A DNA stretch of 64,000 nt. Origin: Montifringilla adamsi. Its lineage: Eukaryota > Chordata > Aves > Passeriformes > Passeridae. The translations under genes were made by a program, and so were the position numbers. Under the pieces are notes generated by a model, which saw only the letters and a program-made list of their open reading frames with translations, was not told the DNA's origin and ran no database searches. Positions 8,312 to 19,000 of the stretch are shown here, piece by piece. Numbering within the stretch: the first letter of the stretch is position 1; every line of letters starts with the position of its first letter. Location: assembly GCA_017590115.1 (NCBI GenBank), contig JAGGNK010013670.1, forward strand, positions 558,001 through 622,000, in the 5' to 3' direction.

Positions 8312-9751
8312 AGTGCATCCGTCCTAGAGCCCGATGGCATCTGTGCTTGTTTTTGAAATGATGTCAACCAATGACTGCTGGCTGTTGAGTCTTGCCCTCC
8401 TGTGCCGAAGGTTTCAGCTCCGGAGGACTTTGCCAGAGGATTGCACCTTTGGGTTTCGTGGCTGCGGCTGCTCCTCTGAATGCCCTCCAGCCTGTGCTGA
8501 TCCAAATGCCCTGGTTAGGCAGGCTGGTGGTGGGTGTCTCCGAACGGACAGCTGCAGCTGGAGCAGGGTGTGCAGTGACTCTTGGAAAAGGAGGAGGCAG
8601 AGCCAGCTGGAGCTGCTGCGTCACAGCTCCCGGGGAGCGCGGCCGAGGGAGGGTCCCGCTCCTGCAGAAACAGAGTTAAGGGAGTAAGTTCAGGGAGAGG
8701 CCAGGAATCCGGCAAAATGGAAATCTTGGGAATTATCTCAAGAACAAGGAGGAGGAGCCCAGACAGCGGAAACAACTTTAAATGCTTTGAAACAGGGTAA
8801 CAGGAGTGTGTGAGCAGAGGCAGCACGGCCTGCTGGGGGGGACTGATGGATTTCCCAGGGTCCAAAGGAAAGGGACGGTGACCTCTGGTGGTCCTGCTGA
8901 CCCGTGCTGGTCCCTGTGGTTCTGGGGAGGTGTGACCATGGCTGAGTCTGGGGTGGCTGCTTGGTCACCTTCCTTTGCTACACTGAGTGGGGAGTGCAGG
9001 TAAAGTCCTCTCACAGGGCTGAGCTCAGCCTAGGCTGGGCTGGAGGCACAGAGAGCCTGGATAAACCCTGCATTTCCAAAACCCGATGATGGACTTTTGT
9101 CTTATGGCACTTTGAACACTGGCTGAAGAAATCTCATCTGTGGATTACCTCAAGTAACAATTAAACTAGGAGCTCACGTGTGTTCAGAGGGTGGGTTCAG
9201 CTTGAGTTCATGGAAGAATAATACCCCGGGGATTATCACAGCCAAAGGCTCAGCTCTGTCCATGAAAACTGCTGTAAGCTGGGAAAGTATTTGAGGCTGT
9301 GTCACCCTGTGTGGGTGCTGGGTTTCTGCTGTTGGGGGTGAAGTGCAGGGGAGATTTGGGCACTGCTCCCCCCTTCCCTCAGAACAGGGCAAGTCAGGGA
9401 ACCTCCTCCTCCAGCACTTGGAAAGGCAGTTGGGAAGCACACGTGTCCGACCCTTGACTGCAGGAAGGGGTTTGGTGCTGTTTCACAGGACCATGACTTT
9501 CCTGGGACTGTTATAATGTGTGTGCAGGTGTGGTTCCCAAAATCCTCAACACCCTGGAATCCACAGCCATGTGAGAAGTCTTGAAGGACCAACTCAAAGT
9601 GAGCCTGACTCGTTGAAGAAATTATATTTTTAAAAAAGACACCCCCACACCCCCACAACCCACCTCATTAAGGGAGATGACTTAAGAGGAAACTCTTAAG
9701 CTGACCCTGGTGGAGAGCAGGGGCTGGAGGAGCCCCACAGAGGCTGGAAAG
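8312..9751. other. unique intergenic DNA
   Basis: No gene or repeat family is seen. Minor points are CACGTG in GCTCACGTGTG near 9173-9180, a CCCCGGGG palindrome near 9225 and an AT-richer patch around 9080-9180. Confidence 0.45.
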
Positions 9752-9817
9752 CAGGATCAGGATCAGAACCAGGATCAGGACTAGAACCAGGACCAGGACC
9801 AGGACCAGGACCAGATA
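9752..9817. repeat. (CAGGAT/CAGGAC)n hexamer repeat
   Basis: Eleven or so imperfect hexamers running from CAGGATCAGGATCAG to a clean CAGGAC block, with two AGAACC variants between. The change of unit from GAT to GAC along the array suggests stepwise expansion. Confidence 0.85.
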
Positions 9818-9977
9818 GGGGTCAGTAGGAAACTGGACTGGTCGGCCTCAGCAAGAGAAGGACAATTGCTCTGCTGGTAGGACAAGGATTTGGGGGACAA
9901 GATAGCACAAAGTACCAGTGTCAGAGAAGATTTGTATGCCAGGACACAGGGAATGGCTTCCCACTGCCAGAGGGTAG

Positions 9978-10190
9978 GGATGGATGGGATATTGGGAAGG
10001 AATTGTTCCCTGTGAGGGTGGGCAGGCCCTGGCACAGGGTGCCCAGAGCAGCTGTGGCTGCCCCTAGATCCCTGGCAGTGCCCAAGGCCAGGCTGGACAG
10101 GGCTTGGAGCAGCCTGGGACAGTGAAAGATGTCCCTGGATGAGGTCTGAGGTCTCTTCCAACCCAAACCATTCCATGGTTCTGTGCTTCT
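9978..10190 (+). mobile_element. CR1 LINE 3' fragment
   Basis: Sense-strand CR1 3' end with GGGATATTGGGAAGGAATT, GGCAGGCCCTGGCACAGG, GCCCAGAGCAGCTGTGG and the terminal TTCCAACCCAAACCATTCCA. The segment normally reading CATGGCAGGGGGTTGG is missing near 10130, which indicates a small internal deletion. Confidence 0.9.
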
Positions 10191-10960
10191 AAGCCACCCA
10201 GATCATGCTGGTCACTCTCCACCAGTTCCTGAAGCCTTGGCTGGTGTGGGGGTCCTTGCTGTGACCTCCCACTCCCTGGTCAGGTGTGCAGACCCCCCAG
10301 CTCCAGGTGCCTGCAGGCTCTGTGTGCAGCAGAGATGCTCTGGGCCATGCCAGATCCTCTGTGTTTCTTGGCCCCTGGCTGCTCGGCCATCTTGCCAGGT
10401 ATGTAACTATCCCAGCTATTTCCTGCTGTACTGCAAGGAAAAATGAAAAAATTAAATCATCCAACCTTTGGCCCTTTTTGATATAAATCCAGGCTGCAGC
10501 ATTGCAGACGGATTGCGTGTGGTGGCAGCGCCGCCAGCACCCCGTGCCCTGCCTGTTCCCTTTGGCAAGGGGAGCACGAGGGGCTGCCACGGACTGGCCT
10601 GGAGCCAGCTCCCATCACAGCCCCAGTGATTTATGGCCTGCATTCCTGCTCCTGACAGGCACATCCTGGGATGCTGTGCTCCTGCACCGCCTGGAGAGAG
10701 GGACTGGGGCTGTCTGGGGCTGCTGGTGTCCCCTGGAGCTGCCCTGACCTTGGCAGAGTGGGGCAGCTCCCACCAATGCTGCCAGCAGGGTCTGGGGTGA
10801 CGAGGGGCTCCTCATTTCCCAGGGATTTTTTATGTTTTCTGTCTCATGATGAGAGTGCCAGGGGTCCAACATCCCAGGATTACACTCCATAATCCCAAAC
10901 TGGCAGCCCCTGCTGCCCTGTTCCCAGGCTGGTGTGATGGGTCCTGCCCTGCAGGGGGGC

Positions 10961-11000
10961 TGCCAGGCTGTGCCAGGCTGTGCCAGGCTGTGCCAGGCTG
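10961..11000. repeat. (TGCCAGGCTG)4 decamer repeat
   Basis: Four exact 10-bp units in tandem, followed by a partial unit. Perfect copies imply recent expansion. It would be length-variable between individuals. Confidence 0.9.
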
Positions 11001-13264
11001 GCCATTGTTCAGCACCTTTGCTGCCTGGGGCTGAGCTGGGGCTGCTGGGCTTGGCTGCAGGGCCCAGAGCAGGTCCTGAAAGCCTGAAGCCCTGGGATGT
11101 GCAGCTCAGGGCAGCACAGCCCAGCAGCTGCTCTGCTCCTCCCCTGGGAGCACGGTCCCGAGGGGATTTGCCATCCCTGGGCCTGTCCCTGTTGCCCTCA
11201 GCGAGTGTGGCTGATACTGGTGGGGAATGGACACGGCAGCACTGGAGACATGATGGCCACTGGGTTTGCTGATATTTTGAGCTGGTGGGAGCAGTGATTT
11301 CCCCATGTCCAGACATCCTATGGGAAAGCCAAGCCAGGCTGGAGGCAGGGCTGTGTCTCTGGGTGCTTCGAGGCTGAGGGTGGGATGTGGGACAGGGTGT
11401 TTCTCCACATGCCTCCAGATCCCATCCTGCCAGCACCTGGTGACAGGGGCTTGGTGTCCTGTTCCCTCCTGGCTGGGCCTTCAGCCTGCTGGTCATGCAG
11501 GGATCTCTGCACTTACAGGACACAACCCAAGAGAGGGAATTGCCTCAGGTCCCCTCCTGTGGCCAAAGCTGGGAAGCACCGGGGATGGATCTTGCCAGGG
11601 CTCTGTGGCTGCAATCACATCTCATCCCGTCCCAAGCTGTTCTGGGACACGCTGGGATGTGTGGGATCCCAGGCCCCTGTGTCCCCAGTCTGTGGGATCC
11701 ACCCCAGGCTGGCAGTGTTCTGCAGAGCTCGGGTGCCATAAGGACCCCACAAAAGCACCCTGAGTGCTGCCAGCCCCATCCAATTGTAGGCACAACCCCG
11801 TGCCCCTGGCTCCTGCCATGGACCAGCTCCCCAGGGCTCTGTTCAGCAGGCAGAACCTGGTGCCTGTGGTAGGTACTTTGTTATTTTTTCGTCTTTTTTT
11901 CCCCAGCAAGAGCAGGCAGGCCACGGTCTGGATTCCAGTTTGGCTGTAACTGTGCTGTTATCTCTCCCCCAGAGTCTGGTTTCACTCATGCTTGGGGTCT
12001 CTGTGAGTGAATGGATGTCTCCATTAGGGCTGTTCCAAAGCTTTCCCTGCATCTGCCCTCTCCCACTTCCCGTGCTGCCTTTGCTGACCCCTGCATTTCC
12101 CTTGGCCCCAAGCCCTGAGCCCTGCAGGGCAAAGGTTCCTGGGAAGAACCTGCAGTCCCGAATCTGAGTGCCCCAGCAGCCCCCTGAGGTGCCCTCAGCA
12201 GGGCACGGACCCTGGCTGGGACGAGCAGGACCGTGGGGTGAGGGGGAGCTGGGGCCCAGCAGGGAGGAGCCCCTGGAGCCTGCTCTCTTTCGCCTGGGCT
12301 TGCTGGGCTGCAGCAGGACCAGAGGTGACAGCTATGGCTGGCAAAACAGGGAACGCCTACATTTGTCCTGATGGAATTTTTTTCCCTATGACAGTCACAA
12401 AATGTGGGAATGGAGAAGTGGATGTGGCTTTGCCCTTGGACATGTTCAGAACTTGACTGGCCCGAGGTCATCATCACCTTGGACCTGCTGTGCTGGGGGA
12501 GCAGGGCTGGGCCAGACACCCCCCAGGGCCTCGCCCACCTCAGGCGCTCTGGAATGTTCTGATTGAGCACAGCGATGTTTGTGACAGTCCCTGAGGGGCT
12601 GAAGGCTCTGAGAGATGGCACCGAGCAGGGCTGTAGAAGGTCCAAATCATGAAGGAGGTTTGCAGAAGAGGAGGGGACAAGATGAAGAATGGCGCTACCC
12701 TGGGACCTTGACCTCCCTGCTGAGCTCTGAGCTATCCACTGCAGGCTCTGGTTAGAGTTGGGACATTTCCCTGGAATGTGACCCTGGTCTGGCTCTGGCA
12801 CCCGAGCTGGCGCCAGAATGGTCCTGATTCATGGAGCTGATGGAGCTGCACATCCTCTCCCAGGTGCCAGAGCAGGTCGTGACAGGCTGATCCCAGACAT
12901 GGTGCCTGGTGCCCCATCGTGGTGAAGACTCCTCTTCCCTCACTGTCCTCTCCTGATCTCAGGGTCAATCCCCTCAGTCTGATTTCTTAGACCCTTCAGA
13001 GGATGTTCCCCACAGACCAGCCTTGGGAACTGAGGATTCAAGGGTTTCACTGTGCTGCTCTCACATCTCCCTATTGAAGCAGCAGCCCAGCCCCTCTGGT
13101 TCCAGCATCCCCACGGTTTGCGAATGGACCCTGACCCCCTCCTAGGGTGGCTGGTGGTCACACAAACCAGGACACATCCCTGTGTCCCAGGCATTGCTCC
13201 CGAGCTGGTGTGACATTGCTCAGGACACTGAGATGCGTGTGGGTGCTAATCTTTGGGGCCATCA

Positions 13265-13440
13265 GGCCAGGCACTGAACTGAAATCCAGCTCTAATTGGC
13301 CTCTTCCAGTAATTCTTCCTGACAAAACAATTAAGTTTCTCAGGCAAGAGATGTTCTTTGCAAATGGCCTGTGCCAGATGCTTTTGCTTTTTTTATCTGT
13401 GGTATTTAAGGATCTTTTCCTAATACTCATTATTTTATGA
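13265..13440. promoter_or_regulatory. AT-rich TAATT-containing block, enhancer candidate
   Basis: Within GC-rich surroundings this block has TCTAATTGG near 13291, AGTAATTC near 13309, CAATTAAG near 13329 and TTTGCAAAT near 13358. The motifs suit homeodomain and octamer or C/EBP factors. No conservation data are available here, so this is a hypothesis only. Confidence 0.25.
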
Positions 13441-14348
13441 GGCACAGACTGGTTCTTCCTGCCCTTTTGAAGCTCAGTATCACACTCATGTTTGTTTGTT
13501 GTCTCAGGGCTTCCCTAACTGTATGCGAGGGGGTTTTGTTTCATTTAAAAAAAAATTAAATAAACATACTTGATTTGTAAAGGGCTGGGCCCTGTGAGAC
13601 AGGGCAGGGAATGGGATGGGCTCCAGCCCTCCCAAGCCTGCAGAGGCTGCGTGTTCTGCAGTGGGACTGAGGTCAAAGCTGGAAAAACTTGCAAGGCGGG
13701 ATCAAAGAGCAGGGCCCCTGCCAGACATGTGGAAAACATGAGCTGGGGGTGGCTGCAGTGGGGGCATGGGCTGGCACTGCCCACCGTGTCCCCCTCATCC
13801 CTGCCCACCCCTGGGGCAGCCCTCAGGCTGCGGGGGGGCTCACAGTCCTTTGTCCCCTCACCTGGGAGCTTTGTGACTCCACCTTCCTGCCATCCACTTT
13901 TAGCGGCTCCAGCTCCTCCTTCAGGGGAGCCCATCCCTCGCTTTCCCAGCCTGGGTCCACTGGGGGATGTGCTGGAATCCTGAGGAGCTGCTCCTCCACG
14001 AATTGCCCACCCCTTGCCCTTCCTGTGGCCCTGCTCCCAGCGGTTTGCCCCGTCCTCACCCCTCCCACCTGCGCCCTTCTCAGGAATGATGTTCCTGCTC
14101 CCAGGAAAGGGAGCAGCGCTGGGGAATGGCTCAGCGCTGGTTCTCTTGGGAGCAGCCCCCCAGGGAGGCTGGCAGCTCTTGGAAGTAGAGTGTTGGAGGA
14201 ACAAGAGAGCATCTGGATGGGGTGTGGTATTGGGTTTTGGGGTGCCTCTGCTCTCTGTGGGGTGACTGGCACAGTGCTGGGTATGTCCTAGTCCTCATGG
14301 TCTCTGACATCTCACCCAGCGCCGCTGCTGGCTGCTCTTACAGAGAAT

Positions 14349-14500
14349 CTGGCCTGGCCTGGGTGTTGTTTGATCAGTGAGACCCCAGGTGTTACCTGGC
14401 CTGGCCTGGGTGTTGTTTGATCAGTGAGACCCCAGGTGTTACCTGGCCTGGCCTGGGTGTTGTTTGATCAGTGAGACCCCCGGCGTTCCCTGGCCTGGCC
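14349..14500. repeat. 47-bp minisatellite, about 3.2 copies
   Basis: Units begin at 14349, 14396 and 14443 with an exact 47-bp period. They contain CTGGCCTGGCCTGGG, then TGTTGTTTGATCAGTGAGAC. The first two units look identical, the third has a few changes near its end, and a partial fourth reaches about 14500. Confidence 0.9.
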
Positions 14501-14689
14501 TCTCTGGAGCCAGGAGGGTGTTTGGGGATGCTGGGGAGGGCAGGGTGGCATTCTAGGGGACAATGTCAAGAGAGAGCACAGCTGCTGTGCAAGGTGTGGA
14601 CCCAACATGAGTGGCCTCACGGCAGGTCCCAGCCCTCCTCTGCCACCAATGCATCCCCACGGGGAGGGGACAAACGTCTCTGGGGAAGG

Positions 14690-15260
14690 GACGGCGACTC
14701 CCTCCTCGTGTGTGTCCATCGCTCGTAGCCCGGGGGCTGCGCTGGGCGGAAGGAAAGCCCAGGTGTCCGCGGCTGTGGCAGGTGCTCCCGCGGCTCGGTG
14801 TGACCTCTCCCAGTGGGCTCCGGCCCAGAGATTCGGTCACTCCATAAATCTCCCTCCTGTGCGCGCACCACGGCGAGGCAGCCCTGACTCAGGCCTGGGA
14901 GGGTCCAGCTGCGGCCGCTGTCTCCGCGAGGAGCCGTGTGTGGGGGTGCCAGCATTTCCAGGCGAGAGACAATCAGGCTTTATTTCCCTGCCACATAGGA
15001 AAAAGAATAAACATTCCTCGGGTTTGTTTTCAGGCTGCTTTGTGGAATAAATCTCAGACTGTTGTTGTCTCCCCGGGCTCCCCGGTCCCGCGGAACTGCC
15101 TGTTCTCATTCCATGAGTCACCGGCCCCGGGCGGCACCTCCGAAATCCCGTGCGGTGCCCGGGGGCTGCTCCGTGCCGATGTACCGTGGACACCTGGAGC
15201 AGAGCTGCTCCACATCCATGGGGAGCTCAGCTTGGCTCCGGTGTCTGTCGGGATCCACGA
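14690..15260. promoter_or_regulatory. orphan CpG island interrupted by an AT-rich core
   Basis: CpG-dense flanks at 14690-14940 and 15070-15260 surround an AT-richer centre. The centre carries AGAATAAACATTCCTC near 15005, combining FOX- and TEAD-like cores, and GGCTTTATTTCC. CCATAAATC near 14841 resembles an MEF2 site. No exon is recognised. A TTTGTTTTCAG acceptor-like string ends near 15031 but leads into no coding frame. Confidence 0.5.
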
Positions 15261-17953
15261 GCCCCCCGGACACCTCTGCAGCCTGGACAGCCTTGATCAC
15301 CTCGTCCTCTGGACCTGGCTCTCCTCCAAGGGCTTGAGGCCAACAGCATCTTCAAGGGGCAGGGGCTGTCCCACGGAACAAGGGATCTCTGTGAGGAGAC
15401 CAGGTGGAGCCAGTGGCCATTCCCATCCCCTCTGCCTCGGGGGGAAGGAGATCCAAGAGATGCTATTGCTGCTGTCCTTCTACCTGTGGGAACATCAGTC
15501 AGCAACACCCATTTGGACTGGCAGGATCTGGCCCCTTCCACATGCTGCAGGAAGCTTGGCCTGATGGTGACCCTCATTCTGGAGATATGGCTCCGTAGGG
15601 AGGAGGTGCCCACACCCCTGCCCTGGCTGATCCCCATGGAGGCAGCCCATGGCTGTGAGAGGTGTGTTGAGAGGGAATGGTCTGTGGAACATGCTTGGAG
15701 CCAGGTTCACACCACTGCTGATGCACCAGTGGTGTCACCTGCGGGTGGGACACAGCCTGTGCTAGACTGGCACCTCCTGGAGCAGCAGATCTTGGTGTGA
15801 CCAATGAGCAGGGATGACCAACATGACTTCCAAAGTGTGCCCAGTGCCAGGTTTGTGGCACCCAAACCTTGTCAATGGTCCTCCCACAAGTGATCCCACC
15901 ATGGAAAACCATGGAGGCCCAGGAGCATGGTGTGGGCAGAGGGCTGGCCCCAGGCTGGGTGGTGCCTGCTGTGAGGGACCTGTGCTGACGAACTGAGCCC
16001 CTTGACACAGGTTTGGGGCTCATGATGGGAAGGAGCAGGGGTGTGTCCAGTGTGTGCACGAGGTGGGATGGTGACCTCAGCCACAGCAGACCCATGCACG
16101 AGTCCCAAAAATAGCTGGGTTTAGAAACACAAAGTCTGCTTGTGCTGTTGCCCAATACTTGTTGCAAATGTAGTGGCAGCTGAATCCAGTGAAACTATGG
16201 CCAGAAACAGCGTGAGTTTCGGCAAACAAATCAGCTCCAGGAATGAAGGTGGCTGGGAGGGAGTGGGGGGCCCAAGGCTGCCAAAAATGTGGTGAAGGAT
16301 TCTGAGGTGAATAATGAATAAAAAAGCCCAGCCTCAAAGGTAAAGTTTTTAAGTGCCTCACAAGGAGGGAGAAAGGGATGAAGAATGAATGAAATGCTGT
16401 TGCCAGGAGAGGCTGTTCAAGGCCTGGAACAGCTGAAAGAGAGGCTGGATGAGCACTGTGACCCCGGGCAGTAGCAGCCCAGGTAGATGCACTTGCTCAG
16501 CCCAGGGGCAGGACAGGAGCTGACACATCGCTGATGGTCTTGGATTCCAAAGACAGCCCTGCAGGCAGCCCTTCTCTCATTAGACAGGGTCGTTTAGGTG
16601 AAACATGATTGCAGCTTGCAGGAAAGGCTCTAGGAGGAAAAGTAATTCCCTGGAAATGCTGAGTAGAGGCTTTAGAGCTGTGATGTGCGGTCAGCAGCAC
16701 AACTTCTCCAGAGTTTCTACAAATCAGACAAGAACTGGTCTGTGCACAGAGCTCTGGGCACTGTCAGGGTAAGGAGTGAGGGGGCTCTGCTGGCGACAGG
16801 TGAATTTCTGGGCTCAGGATGGGGGATCTGTAGGCACCAGACAGCACCATGGCTGTGCCCGCCTTGGCCATCAATGAACAGAGTGTTTATTTGGACATCT
16901 GAAAGGTCAATTTGCTAAAATTCAAAACAATTGCTGGCATGACTGACTGGGACTGTAAATTTAGAGTGGGAGGTGTTAGCAAAAACTGGGACTCGTTCAA
17001 GGACATCTCAACAGTGCCCCAAAAGCCATGATTTCATAGCCCAAAATAATTCTCCCAGGGAAGAAGCTGTCAGAGGCAGTTTGGACGTGTAAGTGTGGTG
17101 GCCTGCAGCTGCAGAGGGAGGACCACGCTGCCCGAGTGCTGCAGCAGGTGGGAACCAGGCAGGGGCCTGGCCAGCATCTGGGGAAGAGGCAAGGAACTGA
17201 ATGAAGGCCAAAGTGTTGACTTTGTTTTGCTGCCTTGGAGAGGGCAGCGTGCCTTCCCCTCTTCCTCATCCTTCTGCCTCTGCCATGATTTCTGGAAGGG
17301 TGACTCATGCTGACAGGCAGTGTCACATGGAGGGGAGGATGGTGGTGTGGAGCTGAGTGGCCATTGGATAGGAAAAGAGACGTTGGTGGCATATCCTGGG
17401 ATATGCAGGATGATGGCAGCTGGTGAAGGCCTCAGGAGGGATCTGCCTTAGACCCAGCAGAACACCCAGCGTCCTGGCTGGGCTGCTCCGTCCACCTGGG
17501 AGCAGCTGCAGCAGACTGGGGACAGGCAGGAAAAGGCTGCAGGAGTGGTGATGGAAAACCCAGGGTTAGCAAGTCAAACAGAGTCCCACAGGACACTCCC
17601 ATCTGTCCTGGAGGAGACAACTCCAGCAGAGAGAAGGTTTCTGCTGAGAGCCTGGTAAACCCAAGGGTCCAATGCATGGGCTGGAGAAGGAGAAGCACAC
17701 CAGGGAGATGAGGAACGGGGAGGCCTCCAGCGATGTACAGAACTGCTGGTGGTAGGAGGCGAAGACAAAGAAATCAGTGGGCTGTCACTGGCTGATGGCA
17801 GGAAGAAGCCTTTAGAACACACATTTAGGACACCCAAGTGAAGCCAACCCCAAATCCCAGCCCTACGTAAAACAAATGGGGCCTAATCCTAACAGTGTTC
17901 AACAAACGACTCCACCCTGTGCTGGGTCAAAGCAGACACGTTCGATCCTGGCA
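15261..17953. other. unique intergenic DNA
   Basis: No gene or repeat family can be supported. The block at 16870-16990, listed separately, is the only part with a distinct motif composition. Confidence 0.45.
16870..16990. promoter_or_regulatory. AT-rich block, weak enhancer candidate
   Basis: Contains AAAGGTCA at 16902-16909, a nuclear-receptor monomer-type half-site, and AACAATTG at 16926-16933, a SOX-like core, within AT-rich sequence. No further evidence. Confidence 0.22.
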
Positions 17954-18023
17954 GGGTAAAGTAATTAAATATGTAATGAGGGAGGCTGGGGTAAAGCAAT
18001 TACATCTGTAACAAGGGAGGCTG
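17954..18023. repeat. 35-bp tandem duplication with homeodomain cores
   Basis: Units 17954-17988 and 17989-18023 match at 30 of 35 positions. Both start GGGTAAAG and end AGGGAGGCTG. Each contains an AATTA core, GTAATTAA in the first and GCAATTAC in the second, plus a TGTAA word. The duplication is visible; paired binding is inferred. Confidence 0.8.
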
Positions 18024-18700
18024 CGCAGCCACAGACCAACAGGCCCGGTTCACTGATACCCTGGAGCTGGGAATGAGCTGCTGGAAGTGTCCCTGAAATG
18101 CTGAGACTGACATTGAACAAGTCTTGGAAAGACCGGACAATGCCAAGGGCTTGGGCAGCTGCCATGAGCCAGGAGTTGATGGCCCAGGGAGGGGCTGTGC
18201 AGCCGGACGTGGCTGACCACTTGTCACGGACCCTGGTCCCAGGGGCTGGGAATGAGCTGCAGGATGCAGGGCGTGGTTTGTCCCACTTGCTCAGAGGAGC
18301 CGGGGTGATGTCAGTGATGTCACCATTTTTATAGGTACTTGCACATAAAGATATATCCTGGTGGGGGACGCTTTGGGAAGCGTTGACAAATGCACACCAC
18401 GGCCCACTGGCTGCAAATCTAATTTAGACAAACTCAGCCTTGAAACAAGCTGCAGTTTCCCACTCTTTGAGGGTCACCAGGCACTGGAGGAGATTCTGCA
18501 TCCTCAGAGGATTCACCACTGCCTGAAGCTCTGCTGCACAAGGTTTTTTTTTTTTCAGTGAGTCAGGCTCTGGGCCAGGCTGCAGGATAAATTCTCCAGG
18601 TAAGCTTTGCTGGCAAGGACCAAATCAAGGTGTTCATCCCATTCCTTTGTGGCCCTTGTGGAGAAACAGCAGGACCATGTATGGCTGCTTAAAATTTCTG
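18024..18700. other. unique DNA with paired CRE-like sites
   Basis: No gene is seen. It holds the TGATGTCA pair listed separately and a run of 13 T at about 18544-18556, just before the CR1 copy. Confidence 0.45.
18306..18322. promoter_or_regulatory. two adjacent TGATGTCA sites
   Basis: TGATGTCA occurs at 18306-18313 and 18315-18322, one base apart. Each differs from the CREB/ATF palindrome TGACGTCA by a C to T at the CpG, the change expected from methyl-CpG decay. A TTTTTATAGG string follows within 15 bases. Confidence 0.4.
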
Positions 18701-19000
18701 AATCATTGAGGTTGGAAAAGCCTTCTGAGACCATCGAGTCCAGCTGTTCCCCAGGCACTGCCAAGGCCACCGTAACCCATATCCCCAAGTGTCACATCGA
18801 CACATCTGCTAAACCCCTTCAGGCACGGTGACTCCCCCACTGCCCTGGGCAATTCCAATGCCTGATCACCATTTCTGTGAAGTTTTCCCCAATATCCAGC
18901 CTGACCTTGGCACAGCCTGAGGCCATTTCCTCTTGTGCTGTTCCTGTTCCTTGGGAGCAGAACCCGACCCTCACTGCCTGACTGCCCCCTTCTGTCAGGG
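18701..19000 (-). mobile_element. CR1 LINE 3' fragment
   Basis: Reverse-strand CR1. It begins with AATCATTGAGGTTGGAAAAG and continues through CACTGCCAAGGCCACC, CACTGCCCTGGGCAATTCC and AATATCCAGCCTGACCTTGG to TTCTGTCAGGG. About 300 bp of the 3' region is present and 5'-truncated. Confidence 0.85.

Larger units (their letters stand above)
10191..14348. other. unique intergenic DNA with one short tandem repeat
   Basis: About 4 kb without a defensible gene. It holds the 10-bp repeat at 10961-11000 and an AT-richer patch at about 13270-13440, both listed separately. A run of A near 13550 followed by ATTAAATAAA has no gene-like body upstream of it. Confidence 0.45.

Noticed and set aside
16400..16470. 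possible CR1 remnant (GAGGCTGTTCAAGGCC)
   Set aside because: Too short and diverged to separate from chance.
17940..17948. GTTCGATCC resembling a tRNA B box
   Set aside because: No A box at the right distance and no cloverleaf can be drawn.
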